Shown here piece by piece: positions 24,512 through 36,101 of a stretch of 64,000 nucleotides of DNA. Within the stretch, counting starts at the first letter, position 1. Each line of letters opens with the position of its first letter. The notes below the pieces were generated by a model, which was given only the letters and a program-made list of their open reading frames with translations, was not told the DNA's origin and did no database searches. The translations under genes and the position numbers were made by a program. This DNA comes from Armatimonadota bacterium. GTDB taxonomy: Bacteria > Sysuimicrobiota > Sysuimicrobiia > Sysuimicrobiales > Kaftiobacteriaceae. Location of the stretch: positions 270,949 through 334,948 of the forward strand of contig JAVKHY010000003.1 in the NCBI GenBank assembly GCA_031459765.1, in the 5' to 3' direction.

Positions 24512-27500
24512 ATGGCCGCGCCCCGGTGGCACATCGCCGCTCCCACTCCCCGGGTCCCCGACCTGGCCGCCGCCCTGGGGATCTCGCCGATCACCGCCCA
24601 AGTTCTCGTCAACCGCGGGTACACCGATCCCTCGGCGGCGAGGCGGTTCCTCGACGCCCCGCTGGAGGAGCTCTGCGATCCCGAGGCGATCCCCGGGACG
24701 GCCCGCGCCGCCGACCGCTTGGTGCAGGCCCTCCGGGACGGAGAACCTCTCACCGTCTACGGCGACTACGACGCGGACGGCGTCACGGCGACGGCGATCC
24801 TGGTCCGCGGGTTGGAGGCGTTGGGCGGGCGCGTCGGATGGTTCGTCCCCTCCCGTTTCGTCGAGGGTTACGGCCTCCAGGCGGAGGCGCTGGAGCGGAT
24901 TCGCCGCGGCGGCGGCCTCCTGGTCGTCGCCGTGGACTGCGGTGTCACCGCCGTGGAAGAGATCCGGCAGGCCGGCGCCCTCGGCCAGGAGATCATCGTC
25001 GTCGACCACCATGAGCCGTCCGAAGTCCTCCCGCCGGCGCTCGCCGTGATCGCTCCGAAGGCCGGCCCGGCGCGGCCCCCCTTCGGGGAGTACGCGGCGG
25101 CGGGGCTGGCCTTCCAGCTCCTCCGTGCCGTGCGCCGACGGATGGGACAGCCGGAGATGCCCGAAGATGCGCTGGACCTCGCCGCCCTCGGCACCATCGC
25201 CGACCTCGTCCCCCTGACGGGCGACAACCGGATCCTGGCGCGGGCGGGGTTGCACCGGATGCAGCGCGCGCCTTCGGTGGGGATCGCCGCGCTGATCCGG
25301 GCGGCCGGGCTCTCCGGCGAACTCACGGCGCGCCATGTCGGCTATGCGCTCGCCCCGCGGCTGAACGCCGCGGGGCGGCTGGGGGACGCCGGCCGGGCAG
25401 TTCGGTTGCTGCTGAGCGCCGATGCGTCGGAGGCGGAGGGGATCGCGGCGACGCTGGATGCCGAGAACCGCGCCCGTCAGCAGTTGTGCGACCAGATCCT
25501 GACCCAGGCCGTCGAGGAGGTGGAAGGCCGCCGGTTGCACCACCTGCCGGCCATCGTCCTGGCCAAAGAGGGCTGGCATCCGGGAGTGATCGGCATCGTC
25601 GCCTCGCAGCTGGTGGAGCGGTACTACCGGCCCGTGGTGGTGGTGGCCGTCGAGGGCGGCACGGGGCGGGGCTCGGCGCGCAGCATCCCCGCCTTCCCGA
25701 TGGTGGACGGGCTGGCTTCCTGTGCCGACCTCCTCCTGCGCTACGGCGGTCACGCCATGGCCGCGGGACTGACTATTGAGGCCTCCCGCATCGAGGAGTT
25801 CGCCCGCCGCTTCACGGAAGCGGCCGGACGGCTGCTCCGGCCGGACGACCTCCTGCCCACGATCTCCATCGATGCCGACACGACCCTGGCCGGGCTGACC
25901 GAGTCCCTGGCCCGGGAGTTTGCGCGCCTGGCCCCCTTCGGAAACGGCAACCCGGAACCCGTGCTGGCCCTGCGCGGGATCAGGGCGGTGAGCACGCGCG
26001 TGATGGGCGACGGCGTCCATCTGCGGCTGGGTCTCACCGACGGCGAGGGGTTCGCCGAGGCCGTCGGTTTCCGCCTCGGCGACGCCTCGGAGCTGCTGGC
26101 CTTCACCCGGGCGCGGATCGACCTGGCCTTCACGCTGTCGCTGGACCTCTGGGACGGCCGGCCGCGCCTGCAGCTTGTCGTACGCGACCTGCAGACGCCC
26201 GGGGTGGATCTCGAGGCGGTGCTCACCGACGGACGGCTCCTCGTCGACCGCCTCTTCGCGCGGGCCGAGGACTACCTGGGCGACGGGGCGCTGGGTCTCG
26301 AGGAGGCCGAAGCCTTCTACACCAAAGTGGTCGGCGTGACCTACGAGGGTCGCCAGGAGGTCGTGCGGATGCTGCGTCCGGGCGACGCGCTGCGGCTTCG
26401 GCGGGAGCCCGCCAATCCCGTCGATCCCCACGCCATCGGCGTCCTCACCGACGACGGACGGCAGGTCGGCTACCTCAGCGCGCGTGTCGCGGCCCGCGTG
26501 GCGCCCTCGATGGACGCGGGGGCGCGCTACACGGCGACCGTCACCCAGGTCACCGGCGGACCGACGGAGCAGGACGCCGCGCGCAGCTTCGGCGTGAACG
26601 TCTGCGTCCAGCGTCGGGAAGCCTCCGGGGACGAGCGCGATCCCGGTCGCCTGCTCAGCGCGGGATGGCGGGATCTGCCGGCGGAGGCGCTCCTCGATCG
26701 CCTGCGCATCCACCTGCGACGGGGGACGGCTCTGAGTCCTGCGCAGACCCAGGCGGTGCTCGCCGTGCTGGAGGGGCGGGCGGTACTGGCGGTGTTCGGG
26801 CCCGGCCGCGGCCGGGCCGCCGTGGTCGCCCAGGCCGCCGCGGCCTTCGCCGTCCGCCGCGGGGGACCGGTGGCGATCGCCCTCCCGCTGTGCGGCCAGG
26901 TCGAGCGCCTTCACGCCGCGCTGACCCCGCCATTAGACGCCATCGGGTTGCGCTGTGCTTCCGCCCACGGCGCGCAGCCCTTCCGCCGGCGCCAGCGGCT
27001 GCTGCAGGTGCTCGATGCGGGCGCCGCCGATGTGGTGGTCGCCAGTCTGGAGTTCCTCCGGCATCCTCCTCCCACGCTGCATCCGGCGCTGGTGATCCTG
27101 GAGGCCGACCCGGTCTGCGACGCCGCGGCGTTTGGGGAGGCCCTTGACCGTCTGGGCCGTCCCCTGTGGAGCGTCTTTTCCTCGGGACTGGATGCGGCGG
27201 GTCTCGAAGCGCTGCGGGCCCTCGCCCCTCTGGAACTGTTGGGAGAGGCGGACCTTCGCACGAACCTCAGGCTGGTCGACCGGCGCGGGGAGCGCGACCG
27301 CCTGACGGTGCTGGTCGACGCCGCCGCCCGGGCCGACCGTACGCTGGTGCGGGTCACCACCAGGGAGGGGGCCGTCTCCGTGGCCCGGGAACTGAGGGGG
27401 CGGGGGGTGGATGCCGCCTACTGCCATGGAGGATTGCCCCTCCGCGTGCGGGAGGTGCTGGCCCAGGCCTTTGCCGACGGCCGGATCCCGGTGCTCGTCG

Positions 27501-28078
27501 CCGCCGACGGATGGAGTGAGGATGCCGCGTCCCGCCCCGTGCCCCAGGTGATTCTGGCCGGATTGCCGCCGGATCGGGGGGAACTCCTGGAGTGGATCGG
27601 GAGCGCCGGAGCCGGCGGCCGCCCGGCGACCGTCGTCCTCCTCTACGGCCGGGACGACCTCCAGGCCGTGCAGGCCGCCCTGGCCGAGCGCCATCCCACC
27701 CGGGAGGTGCTGGCGGCGATCTTCCGAGCTGTGCGGGAGCGCCTCGGACGTCCCGGAGGGGCGGCGTGGCCGGACGACGACCTGGCCGCCGCCCTGGGAC
27801 CGGTCACGCCGTCCCGGCGTACAATCGGAGTGGGGCTGGACGTGCTGGCGGAAGCCGGCGTCATCGCCCGGGAATACGACGGGGAGCGCTGGCGCCTCAG
27901 CCTCCCCGACGACGGCGGACGCCGTGACCTGAGCACGTCCCTGCGCTACACTGAAGGGAATAGGGCGATGCGGGAGGCCGGCGAACTCGCCCGGCTCGCC
28001 TTCGGGCCGCTCCCCGACCTCCTGCGCGCCGCGGCCGGCGGCGGCCGGGAGGTCGCGGACCGGCCGGAGAGGCGTTAA
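24512..28078 (+). CDS. recJ: RecJ single-strand exonuclease fused to HIRAN and a degenerate helicase module
   Basis: 1188 residues, about twice the usual RecJ length. Residues 1-~570 are RecJ: DYDADG (85-90), DHH (165-167), 'AALGTIADLVPLTGDNR', 'EGWHPGVIGIVASQLVERYYRP' and DHHA1 'GRGSARSIPAFPMVDGL..YGGHAMAAGL'. Residues ~602-690 form a HIRAN domain ('FYTKVVGVTYEGRQEV..REPANPVDPHAIGV'). From ~730 on lies a SF2/RecQ-like module without a usable Walker A (AVFGPGRGRAAV instead of GKT) and with 'VILEAD' in place of DExH, then a winged-helix-like end. RecJ degrades ssDNA 5'-3' in repair. The extension probably recruits it to DNA ends rather than unwinding. GGGGGAGG is immediately upstream. Confidence 0.88.
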   Translation: MAAPRWHIAAPTPRVPDLAAALGISPITAQVLVNRGYTDPSAARRFLDAPLEELCDPEAIPGTARAADRLVQALRDGEPLTVYGDYDADGVTATAILVRGLEALGGRVGWFVPSRFVEGYGLQAEALERIRRGGGLLVVAVDCGVTAVEEIRQAGALGQEIIVVDHHEPSEVLPPALAVIAPKAGPARPPFGEYAAAGLAFQLLRAVRRRMGQPEMPEDALDLAALGTIADLVPLTGDNRILARAGLHRMQRAPSVGIAALIRAAGLSGELTARHVGYALAPRLNAAGRLGDAGRAVRLLLSADASEAEGIAATLDAENRARQQLCDQILTQAVEEVEGRRLHHLPAIVLAKEGWHPGVIGIVASQLVERYYRPVVVVAVEGGTGRGSARSIPAFPMVDGLASCADLLLRYGGHAMAAGLTIEASRIEEFARRFTEAAGRLLRPDDLLPTISIDADTTLAGLTESLAREFARLAPFGNGNPEPVLALRGIRAVSTRVMGDGVHLRLGLTDGEGFAEAVGFRLGDASELLAFTRARIDLAFTLSLDLWDGRPRLQLVVRDLQTPGVDLEAVLTDGRLLVDRLFARAEDYLGDGALGLEEAEAFYTKVVGVTYEGRQEVVRMLRPGDALRLRREPANPVDPHAIGVLTDDGRQVGYLSARVAARVAPSMDAGARYTATVTQVTGGPTEQDAARSFGVNVCVQRREASGDERDPGRLLSAGWRDLPAEALLDRLRIHLRRGTALSPAQTQAVLAVLEGRAVLAVFGPGRGRAAVVAQAAAAFAVRRGGPVAIALPLCGQVERLHAALTPPLDAIGLRCASAHGAQPFRRRQRLLQVLDAGAADVVVASLEFLRHPPPTLHPALVILEADPVCDAAAFGEALDRLGRPLWSVFSSGLDAAGLEALRALAPLELLGEADLRTNLRLVDRRGERDRLTVLVDAAARADRTLVRVTTREGAVSVARELRGRGVDAAYCHGGLPLRVREVLAQAFADGRIPVLVAADGWSEDAASRPVPQVILAGLPPDRGELLEWIGSAGAGGRPATVVLLYGRDDLQAVQAALAERHPTREVLAAIFRAVRERLGRPGGAAWPDDDLAAALGPVTPSRRTIGVGLDVLAEAGVIAREYDGERWRLSLPDDGGRRDLSTSLRYTEGNRAMREAGELARLAFGPLPDLLRAAAGGGREVADRPERR

Positions 28079-30279
<2,201 letters not shown>

Positions 30280-30283
<4 letters not shown>

Positions 30284-30711
30284 GTTCCCGGGTCCTGGCC
30301 AGAGTCGTCGCGGAGCATCTGGCCGCCCTCAACGGTCGCGACCTGGACCGCCTGGTCTCGTTCTATGCCGAGGACGCCGTGCTGGAGCTGCCGGCCAGCC
30401 CGAAGGTGGAAGGGCGGGCGGCGATCCGCCGGGCCTTCCAGGTCTTCTTCGAGCAGTGGGAGGAGCAGAGCACCTACGACCGCGTCGTGGTGGAGGGCAG
30501 CACGGCCGCGGTGGAGGGGATCACCACAGGCCGCCACCGGACCCTCCACCTGCGCCTCCCCGGTCGCATCCCCACGGGGTCGTCGCAGTATCGGCATGCC
30601 TTTGCGGCGTTTTTGGGCTTCCGCAACGGAAAAATCGTCCGTCACCGCGTCTACTACGACGCCCGGGACCTCGTCAGGCAGCTCCTGGGAACCGGGGCAG
30701 GGGGGAGGTGA
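30280..30711 (+). CDS. SnoaL/NTF2-like protein
   Basis: 143 residues in the NTF2 cone fold pattern: 'VVAEHLAALNGRDLDRLVSFYAEDAVLELPASPKVEGRAAIRRAFQVFFEQW' and 'AFLGFRNGKIVRHRVYYDARDLVRQLLG'. It begins with TTG 30280 overlapping the rel stop (TTGA); no ATG or GTG start gives the complete domain. The substrate is unknown. The coupled position suggests low-level expression behind rel. Confidence 0.72.
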
Positions 30712-30727
30712 GGCGCGTCAAATCTCG

Positions 30728-31912
30728 ATGAGCATGGGACACACCGCGGCGCGGGTCGGCTACTTCACCGAGTCGGTCATCCGCGAGATGACCCGCCTGA
30801 GCGCCCTCCACGGCGGCGTCAACCTGGCCCAGGGGTTTCCCGACTTTCCCCCGCCCGCGGAGTTGGTGGAGGCCGCCGCCCGGGCCCTGCAGGAAGGCTA
30901 CCATCAGTACGCCATCACCTGGGGGTCGCCCCGCCTGCGCAGGGCCATCGCCGAGAAGTTCGCCTGGTACAACGGCGTCGAGGTGGATCCCGAGCGGCAC
31001 ATCACCGTGACCTGCGGCGCCACCGAGGCGATGATCGCCACGTTGCTGGCCGTGGCCGATCCGGGCGACGAGGTCGTCATCTTCGAGCCGTTCTACGAGA
31101 ACTACGGGCCCGACACGCGGCTGGCGGGAGCGGTGCCGCGGTACGTGCCGCTGGAGCTGGAGGATCCGGCCTGCGCCTTTGATCCCGACGCCCTGGCGCG
31201 GGCCTTTTCTCCCCGCACGCGGGCCATCATCGTCAACACCCCCCACAACCCCACGGGCAAGGTGTTCACCCGGGCCGAACTGGAGCTCATCGCCGACCTG
31301 TGCCGCCGCCATGACGCGCTGGCCATCACCGACGAGGTCTACGAGCATCTCGTCTATGACGGCCGGGAGCACGTCAGCCTGGCTTCGCTGCCCGGCATGG
31401 CGGAGCGCACGGTGACGATCAACAGCCTCAGCAAGACCTACAGCGTCACCGGCTGGCGCGTGGGGTGGACGATCGTCCGCGACGCCGCCATCGCCACGGC
31501 GATCCGCAAGGCCCACGACTTCCTCACCGTGGGCGCGGCCGCGCCGCTGCAGGAGGCCGGCGCCGTGGCCCTGCGCTTCCCCCGGACCTATTACGGCGAC
31601 CTGGCCGCGATGTACCAGGGCAAACGGGATCGTCTGCTCGACATCCTGCGGGCGGCCGGCTTCCGGTGCGTTGTGCCCTTCGGGGCCTACTACATCATGG
31701 CGGATATCAGCGGGCTCGGCCACGATGACGACGCGGCCTTCGCCAGGATGCTGGTCGAAGAGGTGGGGGTGGCCTGCGTCCCGGGCGGCAGCTTCTACCA
31801 CGATCCCGCGCGGGGGCGACGCTACGTCCGGTTCGCCTATCCCAAGCGGGAGGAGACGCTGGCGGAGGTCGGACGCCGGCTCGGCCGGCTCACCGCCCGG
31901 ATCAACCGGTAG
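30728..31912 (+). CDS. PLP-dependent aminotransferase, class I/II
   Basis: 394 residues of fold-type I. 'LAQGFPDFPPPAELVEAAARAL', 'QYAITWGSPRLRRAIAEKF', 'TCGATEAMIATLLAVADPGDEVVIFEPFYENY', 'NTPHNPTGKVFTRAEL' and the PLP lysine in 'INSLSKTYSVTGWRVGW', then 'YVRFAYPKREETL'. The N-terminal 'GVNLAQGFPDF' is typical of kynurenine / glutamine / methionine-oxoacid aminotransferases. A kynureninase-like enzyme follows, so a link to kynurenine or related amino-acid breakdown is possible but not shown. A second in-frame ATG at 30734 is an alternative start. Confidence 0.87.
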   Translation: MSMGHTAARVGYFTESVIREMTRLSALHGGVNLAQGFPDFPPPAELVEAAARALQEGYHQYAITWGSPRLRRAIAEKFAWYNGVEVDPERHITVTCGATEAMIATLLAVADPGDEVVIFEPFYENYGPDTRLAGAVPRYVPLELEDPACAFDPDALARAFSPRTRAIIVNTPHNPTGKVFTRAELELIADLCRRHDALAITDEVYEHLVYDGREHVSLASLPGMAERTVTINSLSKTYSVTGWRVGWTIVRDAAIATAIRKAHDFLTVGAAAPLQEAGAVALRFPRTYYGDLAAMYQGKRDRLLDILRAAGFRCVVPFGAYYIMADISGLGHDDDAAFARMLVEEVGVACVPGGSFYHDPARGRRYVRFAYPKREETLAEVGRRLGRLTARINR

Positions 31913-31931
31913 GGCCGGGACCGGCCAGGCG

Positions 31932-33101
31932 ATGGCGCACCCGACGACCGAGCCGCGTTCCTGGGAAGCCTGGCGCGAGGAATTTCCCATCTTCACCCGC
32001 CGCCTGTACTACAACACCTGCTCCCTGTGCGCCCTGGCCCGACCTGTCGCCGCCGCCGTCCGCGCCTTCCTGGACCAGTGGGAGGAGTGGGGCGCCTCGG
32101 CGTGGTACGGACCGTGGCTCGCGGAGATCGACGCGCTGCGGGCGGCCTTTGCCCGGCTGATCGGGGCGGCGGCGGACGAGGTGGCGATCTTCCCCTCGAT
32201 CACCGCGGCGCTGACCGCCGTGGCCAGCGCCTACGACTACCGGGCGCGGCCGAAGGTCGTGCTGAGCGACCGCGAGTTTCCCACCACGGTCTACCAGTGG
32301 CTGGCCAAGGCCGACCGCGGGGTCGACGTCCACCTCCTGCGCTCGCCGGACCCCCTGACCGTTCCCGTCGACCTCTATGCGCGCGCCGTCGACGGTCGGA
32401 CCCAGCTGGTCGTGGCCTCGCACGTGTACTTCACCAGCGGGGCAATCCAGGATCTCGGCGCGCTGGCCGCCGTCGCCCATGCGCAGGGGGCGCATCTGCT
32501 GGTGGATGCCTACCAGTCCGTGGGTCAGCTCCCCACCGATGTCCGCGCCACCGGGGTGGACTTTCTGGTGAGCGGCGGGTTGAAGTGGCTGCTCGGCGGG
32601 CCGGGCGTCGCCTACCTGTACGCGCGCCGCGAGGTGGCCGCCTCGATGCGGCCGGCGGACGTCGGCTGGTTCGCCCACCGCAACCAGTTCGCCTTCGACG
32701 TCCACCGCTTCGAGTACGCCGACGGAGCGCGGCGGTTTGAGGGCGGGACCCCGGCGGTCGGGGCGGTGTACGCCGCGCGCGCCGGCATGGCGATCGTGGA
32801 GGAGATCGGGGTGGCGCGGTTGCGGGAGCGCCAGGTGGCGCTCCTCGACCACCTGGTGGAGGCGGCACGGGCCCACGGACTGCACCCGCGCGTGCCGGCA
32901 CGACTCCGGGATCTCGCCGGGATCGTGACGATTCCCCGGGAGGATCCGGCTGCCGTCGTCGCGGCCCTGCGCGAGCGGCAGGTGGTGGTGGACTATCGGC
33001 CGGGGGTGGTCCGCCTGTCGCCGTACTTCTACAACACCCCCGAAGACGGCGAGCGGGTCGTGCGGGAGATCGCGGCGCTGGAGCGGCGGGGTATCCGATA
33101 G
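31932..33101 (+). CDS. Aminotransferase class V-fold enzyme (kynureninase / cysteine-desulfurase-like)
   Basis: 389 residues of fold-type I. 'RRLYYNTCSLCALARPV', 'VASHVYFTSGAIQDLGALAAVAHAQGAHLLVDAYQSVGQLPTDV' and the PLP lysine in 'FLVSGGLKWLLGGPGVAYLY'. It lacks an obvious mobile cysteine loop of true cysteine desulfurases, so a kynureninase-like or other beta-elimination/isomerase role is more likely. It is in one run with the upstream aminotransferase, a phosphatase and an amidase. The substrate is not assignable. Confidence 0.8.
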   Translation: MAHPTTEPRSWEAWREEFPIFTRRLYYNTCSLCALARPVAAAVRAFLDQWEEWGASAWYGPWLAEIDALRAAFARLIGAAADEVAIFPSITAALTAVASAYDYRARPKVVLSDREFPTTVYQWLAKADRGVDVHLLRSPDPLTVPVDLYARAVDGRTQLVVASHVYFTSGAIQDLGALAAVAHAQGAHLLVDAYQSVGQLPTDVRATGVDFLVSGGLKWLLGGPGVAYLYARREVAASMRPADVGWFAHRNQFAFDVHRFEYADGARRFEGGTPAVGAVYAARAGMAIVEEIGVARLRERQVALLDHLVEAARAHGLHPRVPARLRDLAGIVTIPREDPAAVVAALRERQVVVDYRPGVVRLSPYFYNTPEDGERVVREIAALERRGIR

Positions 33102-33103
33102 CC

Positions 33104-33715
33104 GTGGAGACTGTCCTCTACCTGGTGCGGCACGGGATGCACGACTGGTTGCGCCCCGGCGCCAACCGGCTGGCCGGCCGTCTGCCGGGCATCCCGCTCA
33201 ATGCGGAGGGCCGCCGCCAGGCCCAGGCGATCGCCGACAGGCTGGCCGCGGTTCCCCTGCGCTGGGTGGCGGCCAGCCCGATCCAGCGGACGATGGAGAC
33301 GGCGGAGATCATCGCCCGTCCCCACGGTCTTGAGGTCACGCCGGACGAGCGCCTGATCGAGTGGGCGCTGGGGCCGTGGGAGGGGATGTGGATCGCCGAG
33401 ATTCAGGCCCTCTATCCGGAGCAGTGGCGGATCTGGCGGGAGGATCCGATCCACCTGCGGCTGGAGGGGGCGGAAACCCTCGAGGAGGTCGCGGCCCGGA
33501 TGGAGGCCGCCGCCGCGGAGTGGATGGAGCGGGGCGGCCACGGCGTGATCGTCTCCCACCAGGATCCGCTGGCCGCTTTGCTCTGCCGGTTGATGGATAT
33601 GCCGCTTTGTCGGATGCGCGCCCTGGACGTCGCTCCGGGATCGGTGTCCGTCGTCCGTCGCTCGCGGCACGGGACGGTCGTGGAAGCCGTCAACTCGGGG
33701 GTCCTCCTGGTATGA
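33104..33715 (+). CDS. Histidine phosphatase family protein (phosphoglycerate-mutase-like)
   Basis: 203 residues. The RHG motif is at 9-11 ('YLVRHGMHDW'), with 'LNAEGRRQAQAIADRL', 'ASPIQRTMETAEIIA', the acid 'LIEWALGPWEGM' and second catalytic His in 'GVIVSHQDPLAALL'. This set marks broad-specificity phosphatases (GpmB/CobC-like) rather than glycolytic mutase. It starts with GTG two bases after the preceding stop. The downstream small gene overlaps by four bases. Confidence 0.87.
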   Translation: METVLYLVRHGMHDWLRPGANRLAGRLPGIPLNAEGRRQAQAIADRLAAVPLRWVAASPIQRTMETAEIIARPHGLEVTPDERLIEWALGPWEGMWIAEIQALYPEQWRIWREDPIHLRLEGAETLEEVAARMEAAAAEWMERGGHGVIVSHQDPLAALLCRLMDMPLCRMRALDVAPGSVSVVRRSRHGTVVEAVNSGVLLV

Positions 33716-33891
33716 CCGAAGAAGACCTGCTGCGGATGGCTCAGGCCCTGCAGGTGCCGGTGGACCGTCCGCTGGCCCGCGCTGTCCTCTCCGAAGTCGA
33801 GCGGGTCATCGCCGCCGCCCACCGCCTCCGGGAGCTTCCGCTGGCGGACGAGGACCCTCCGATCGGCGACGATGCCGATGTCGCTCCCTGA
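33712..33891 (+). CDS. GatC/AtzG-like small amidase partner
   Basis: 59 residues: 'MTEEDLLRMAQALQVPVDRPLARAVLSEVERVIAAAHRLRELPLADEDPP'. The length, helical content and the Pro/Asp tail resemble GatC-type proteins, specifically the AtzG/DUF4089 type that wraps around an amidase. It overlaps both neighbours (four bases upstream, 20 bases into the amidase gene). That arrangement is expected for a subunit pair. No gatB is present, so this is not a tRNA amidotransferase complex. Confidence 0.65.
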   Translation: MTEEDLLRMAQALQVPVDRPLARAVLSEVERVIAAAHRLRELPLADEDPPIGDDADVAP

Positions 33892-35269
33892 GATCGCCTT
33901 CCTCCCCGCCGTCGACCTCGCCCGCCGCGTGCGCCGGGCGGAGCTCTCGGCGCATCAGGTGACGGAGGTGTTCCTGGAACGGATCGAGCGGCTCCAGCCG
34001 CGCCTGAACGCCTTCACCCAGATCCTTTCGGATACCGCCCTGGACCAGGCGCGGGCGATTGACGAGGCGGCCCGCCGCGGCCGGCCCCTCGGGCCGCTGG
34101 CCGGGGTGCCGGTGGCGGTGAAGGACATCGTCGATATCGCCGGAACGACCACGACCGCTGGCGCCCATCCCGCCTTTCACCGCGTCGCCACGACCGACGC
34201 CCCGCTCGTCGCGCGCCTGCGGGCGGCCGGTGCCGTCATCATCGGCAAGACCGGCCTGCATGAGTTCGCCTACGGCGTGACCAACTTCAACCCGCACTTC
34301 GGTCCCGTGCGCAACCCCTGGGATCCGACGCGCATCCCCGGGGGATCCAGCGGAGGATCGGCCGCGGCCGTGGCTGCCGGGCTGTGCGCGGGCGCGGTCG
34401 GCACCGACACCGGCGGCTCGATCCGGATCCCCGCGTCGCTGTGCGGCGTGGTCGGCCTCAAACCGACCTTCGGCCGGATCCCGCTCGAAGGTGTCACGCC
34501 GCTGTCGTGGTCTCTGGACCACGCCGGGCCGCTGGCGCGCACCGTCGAGGACGCCGCGCTCCTGTTCGAGGTCATGGCCGGAGGCGATCCGGAGCGCGCC
34601 GTCTCGGCGGCACCGACCGGGCCTCCGGACCTGAGGGGTCTGCGCCTGGGGGTCCCGCGGTCGTTCTTCTGGGAACGCCTGGACGGGGAAGTGGCGCGCC
34701 TGGCCGAAGCGGCGGTCCGGGCCATCGGGGATCTGGGTGCGGCGGTGCGCGATCTCGAGCTCCCCTACGCCTCCTATGCCGGGGCGGCGGCCGCGGTGGT
34801 GATGTCCGTCGAGGCGGCCGCGGTTCACGACCGGCGGCTGCGCAGCCGGGCCGGGCACTTCGGCCAGGATGTGCGGACGCGTCTACTGCGCGGGTTCTTT
34901 CTCTCCGGCCCCGACTACCTGCTCGGGCGAAGGGCGCAGCACTTCCTGCGGCGGGCGTTCCTGCAGGTCTTCGATCAGGTGGACCTGCTGGTCACTCCGA
35001 CCACGCAGGTCCCGGCGGTCCCCATCGATGAGGAGGGGGAGTCCGCCGCGGCGGCGTCGCTGGCCATGAGCGTGCCGCTCACCCGGTTCACCAACCCCTT
35101 CAACGTCAGCGGCCTGCCGGCACTGTCCGTTCCCTGCGGCTACACGCGGGCGGGCCTTCCCGTCGGGTTGCAGCTCGTCGGACCGCCGGGCGGCGAGCCG
35201 GTCATCCTGCGGGTGGCGGCCGCCTACCAGGCATCCGCGGACTGGTCGCGGCGGCCGGCGCTCGGTTGA
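33872..35269 (+). CDS. Amidase-signature hydrolase (AtzE/GatA-like)
   Basis: 465 residues. The Ser-cisSer-Lys triad is visible: K84 ('PVAVKDIVDIAG'), S159/S160 ('PGGSSGGSAAAVAAG') and nucleophile S183 ('GTDTGGSIRIPASLCG'). The paired GatC-like protein suggests an AtzE-type heteromer, which in known cases hydrolyses small amides such as 1-carboxybiuret. The substrate here is unknown. Two in-frame ATGs (33872, 33878) are possible starts. Confidence 0.85.
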   Translation: MPMSLPEIAFLPAVDLARRVRRAELSAHQVTEVFLERIERLQPRLNAFTQILSDTALDQARAIDEAARRGRPLGPLAGVPVAVKDIVDIAGTTTTAGAHPAFHRVATTDAPLVARLRAAGAVIIGKTGLHEFAYGVTNFNPHFGPVRNPWDPTRIPGGSSGGSAAAVAAGLCAGAVGTDTGGSIRIPASLCGVVGLKPTFGRIPLEGVTPLSWSLDHAGPLARTVEDAALLFEVMAGGDPERAVSAAPTGPPDLRGLRLGVPRSFFWERLDGEVARLAEAAVRAIGDLGAAVRDLELPYASYAGAAAAVVMSVEAAAVHDRRLRSRAGHFGQDVRTRLLRGFFLSGPDYLLGRRAQHFLRRAFLQVFDQVDLLVTPTTQVPAVPIDEEGESAAAASLAMSVPLTRFTNPFNVSGLPALSVPCGYTRAGLPVGLQLVGPPGGEPVILRVAAAYQASADWSRRPALG

Positions 35270-35297
35270 CCGAGGAGGGTCGAATCGACCGGCGGGC

Positions 35298-36005
35298 TCA
35301 GGCCAGGAAGGACGTCATCAGGCGTTTCTCCAGTTCCTTGCTGACCTCGGTGATATCCTTCACGGTGTCCACCGACCGCCAGTAGGCGCGGGACTTGTAG
35401 GCGCCGAGGCGGCGTTCCCGCGCCAGCCGGGGGAAGGTGGAGTCTTCGTGGTCGCCCTGGTCGGGCAACAGCGGTTCCACCTCGCGGGAGAGGACGTAGA
35501 TGCCGGCGTTCATCCAGTAGGGCAGCTCCGGTTTCTCGTGGAAGGCGATGATGCGGTCGTCGGGATCCACCTCCACGATCCCGTAGGGGCTGATGAAGGG
35601 GGCCAGGACCACCGTGGCCAGGCACCCGTTCTGCCGGTGGGCCTGGACCAGCGGCTTGATGCGGACGTTGGTGACCACGTCGCCGTTGGTCGCCAGGCAC
35701 AGGTCCTCCCCCGGGAGGAGCTGGCTGAAGGCCAGCTTGAGGGCGCCCCCGCGTCCCAGGGGTTGTGCCTCAATAGAGTACCGGAGGGACACGCCCCACT
35801 TCTCCCCGTCGCCGAAGTAGCCCCTGATCACCTCGTGGCGATAGCCGCAGGAGATGATGACGTCGGTGATGCCCTGGGCGGACAGCCACTGGAGCTGGTA
35901 GCCCAGCAGGGGGATGCCCAGGATCTCCACCATGCACTTCGGACGGTCCTCCGTAAACGGCCGCAGCCGCTCGCCTTTGCCTCCGGCCAGGATAATCGCC
36001 TGCAT
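35298..36005 (-). CDS. Sugar-1-phosphate nucleotidyltransferase
   Basis: 235 residues. The nucleotidyltransferase signature is at the N-terminus: 'IILAGGKGERLRPFTEDRPKCMVEILGIPLLGYQLQWL', followed by 'LGRGGALKLA', 'ATNGDVVTN', 'FHEKPELPYWMNAGIYVLS' and 'YWRSVDTVKDI'. It activates a sugar-1-phosphate (glucose, mannose or heptose) with an NTP for polysaccharide or glycoprotein synthesis. GGAGGTGAGGG precedes the ATG. It is divergent from hisS. Exact sugar specificity is undetermined. Confidence 0.87.
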   Translation of the reverse strand: MQAIILAGGKGERLRPFTEDRPKCMVEILGIPLLGYQLQWLSAQGITDVIISCGYRHEVIRGYFGDGEKWGVSLRYSIEAQPLGRGGALKLAFSQLLPGEDLCLATNGDVVTNVRIKPLVQAHRQNGCLATVVLAPFISPYGIVEVDPDDRIIAFHEKPELPYWMNAGIYVLSREVEPLLPDQGDHEDSTFPRLARERRLGAYKSRAYWRSVDTVKDITEVSKELEKRLMTSFLA

Positions 36006-36101
36006 CCCTCACCTCCGTCGCCCGACCCGGCAACCGGCATTCGGTTTGCGCCGGGTCCCCTCCTATCATACTCTGGACAGGGAACGTGCACTGGAGCGCG
36101 T

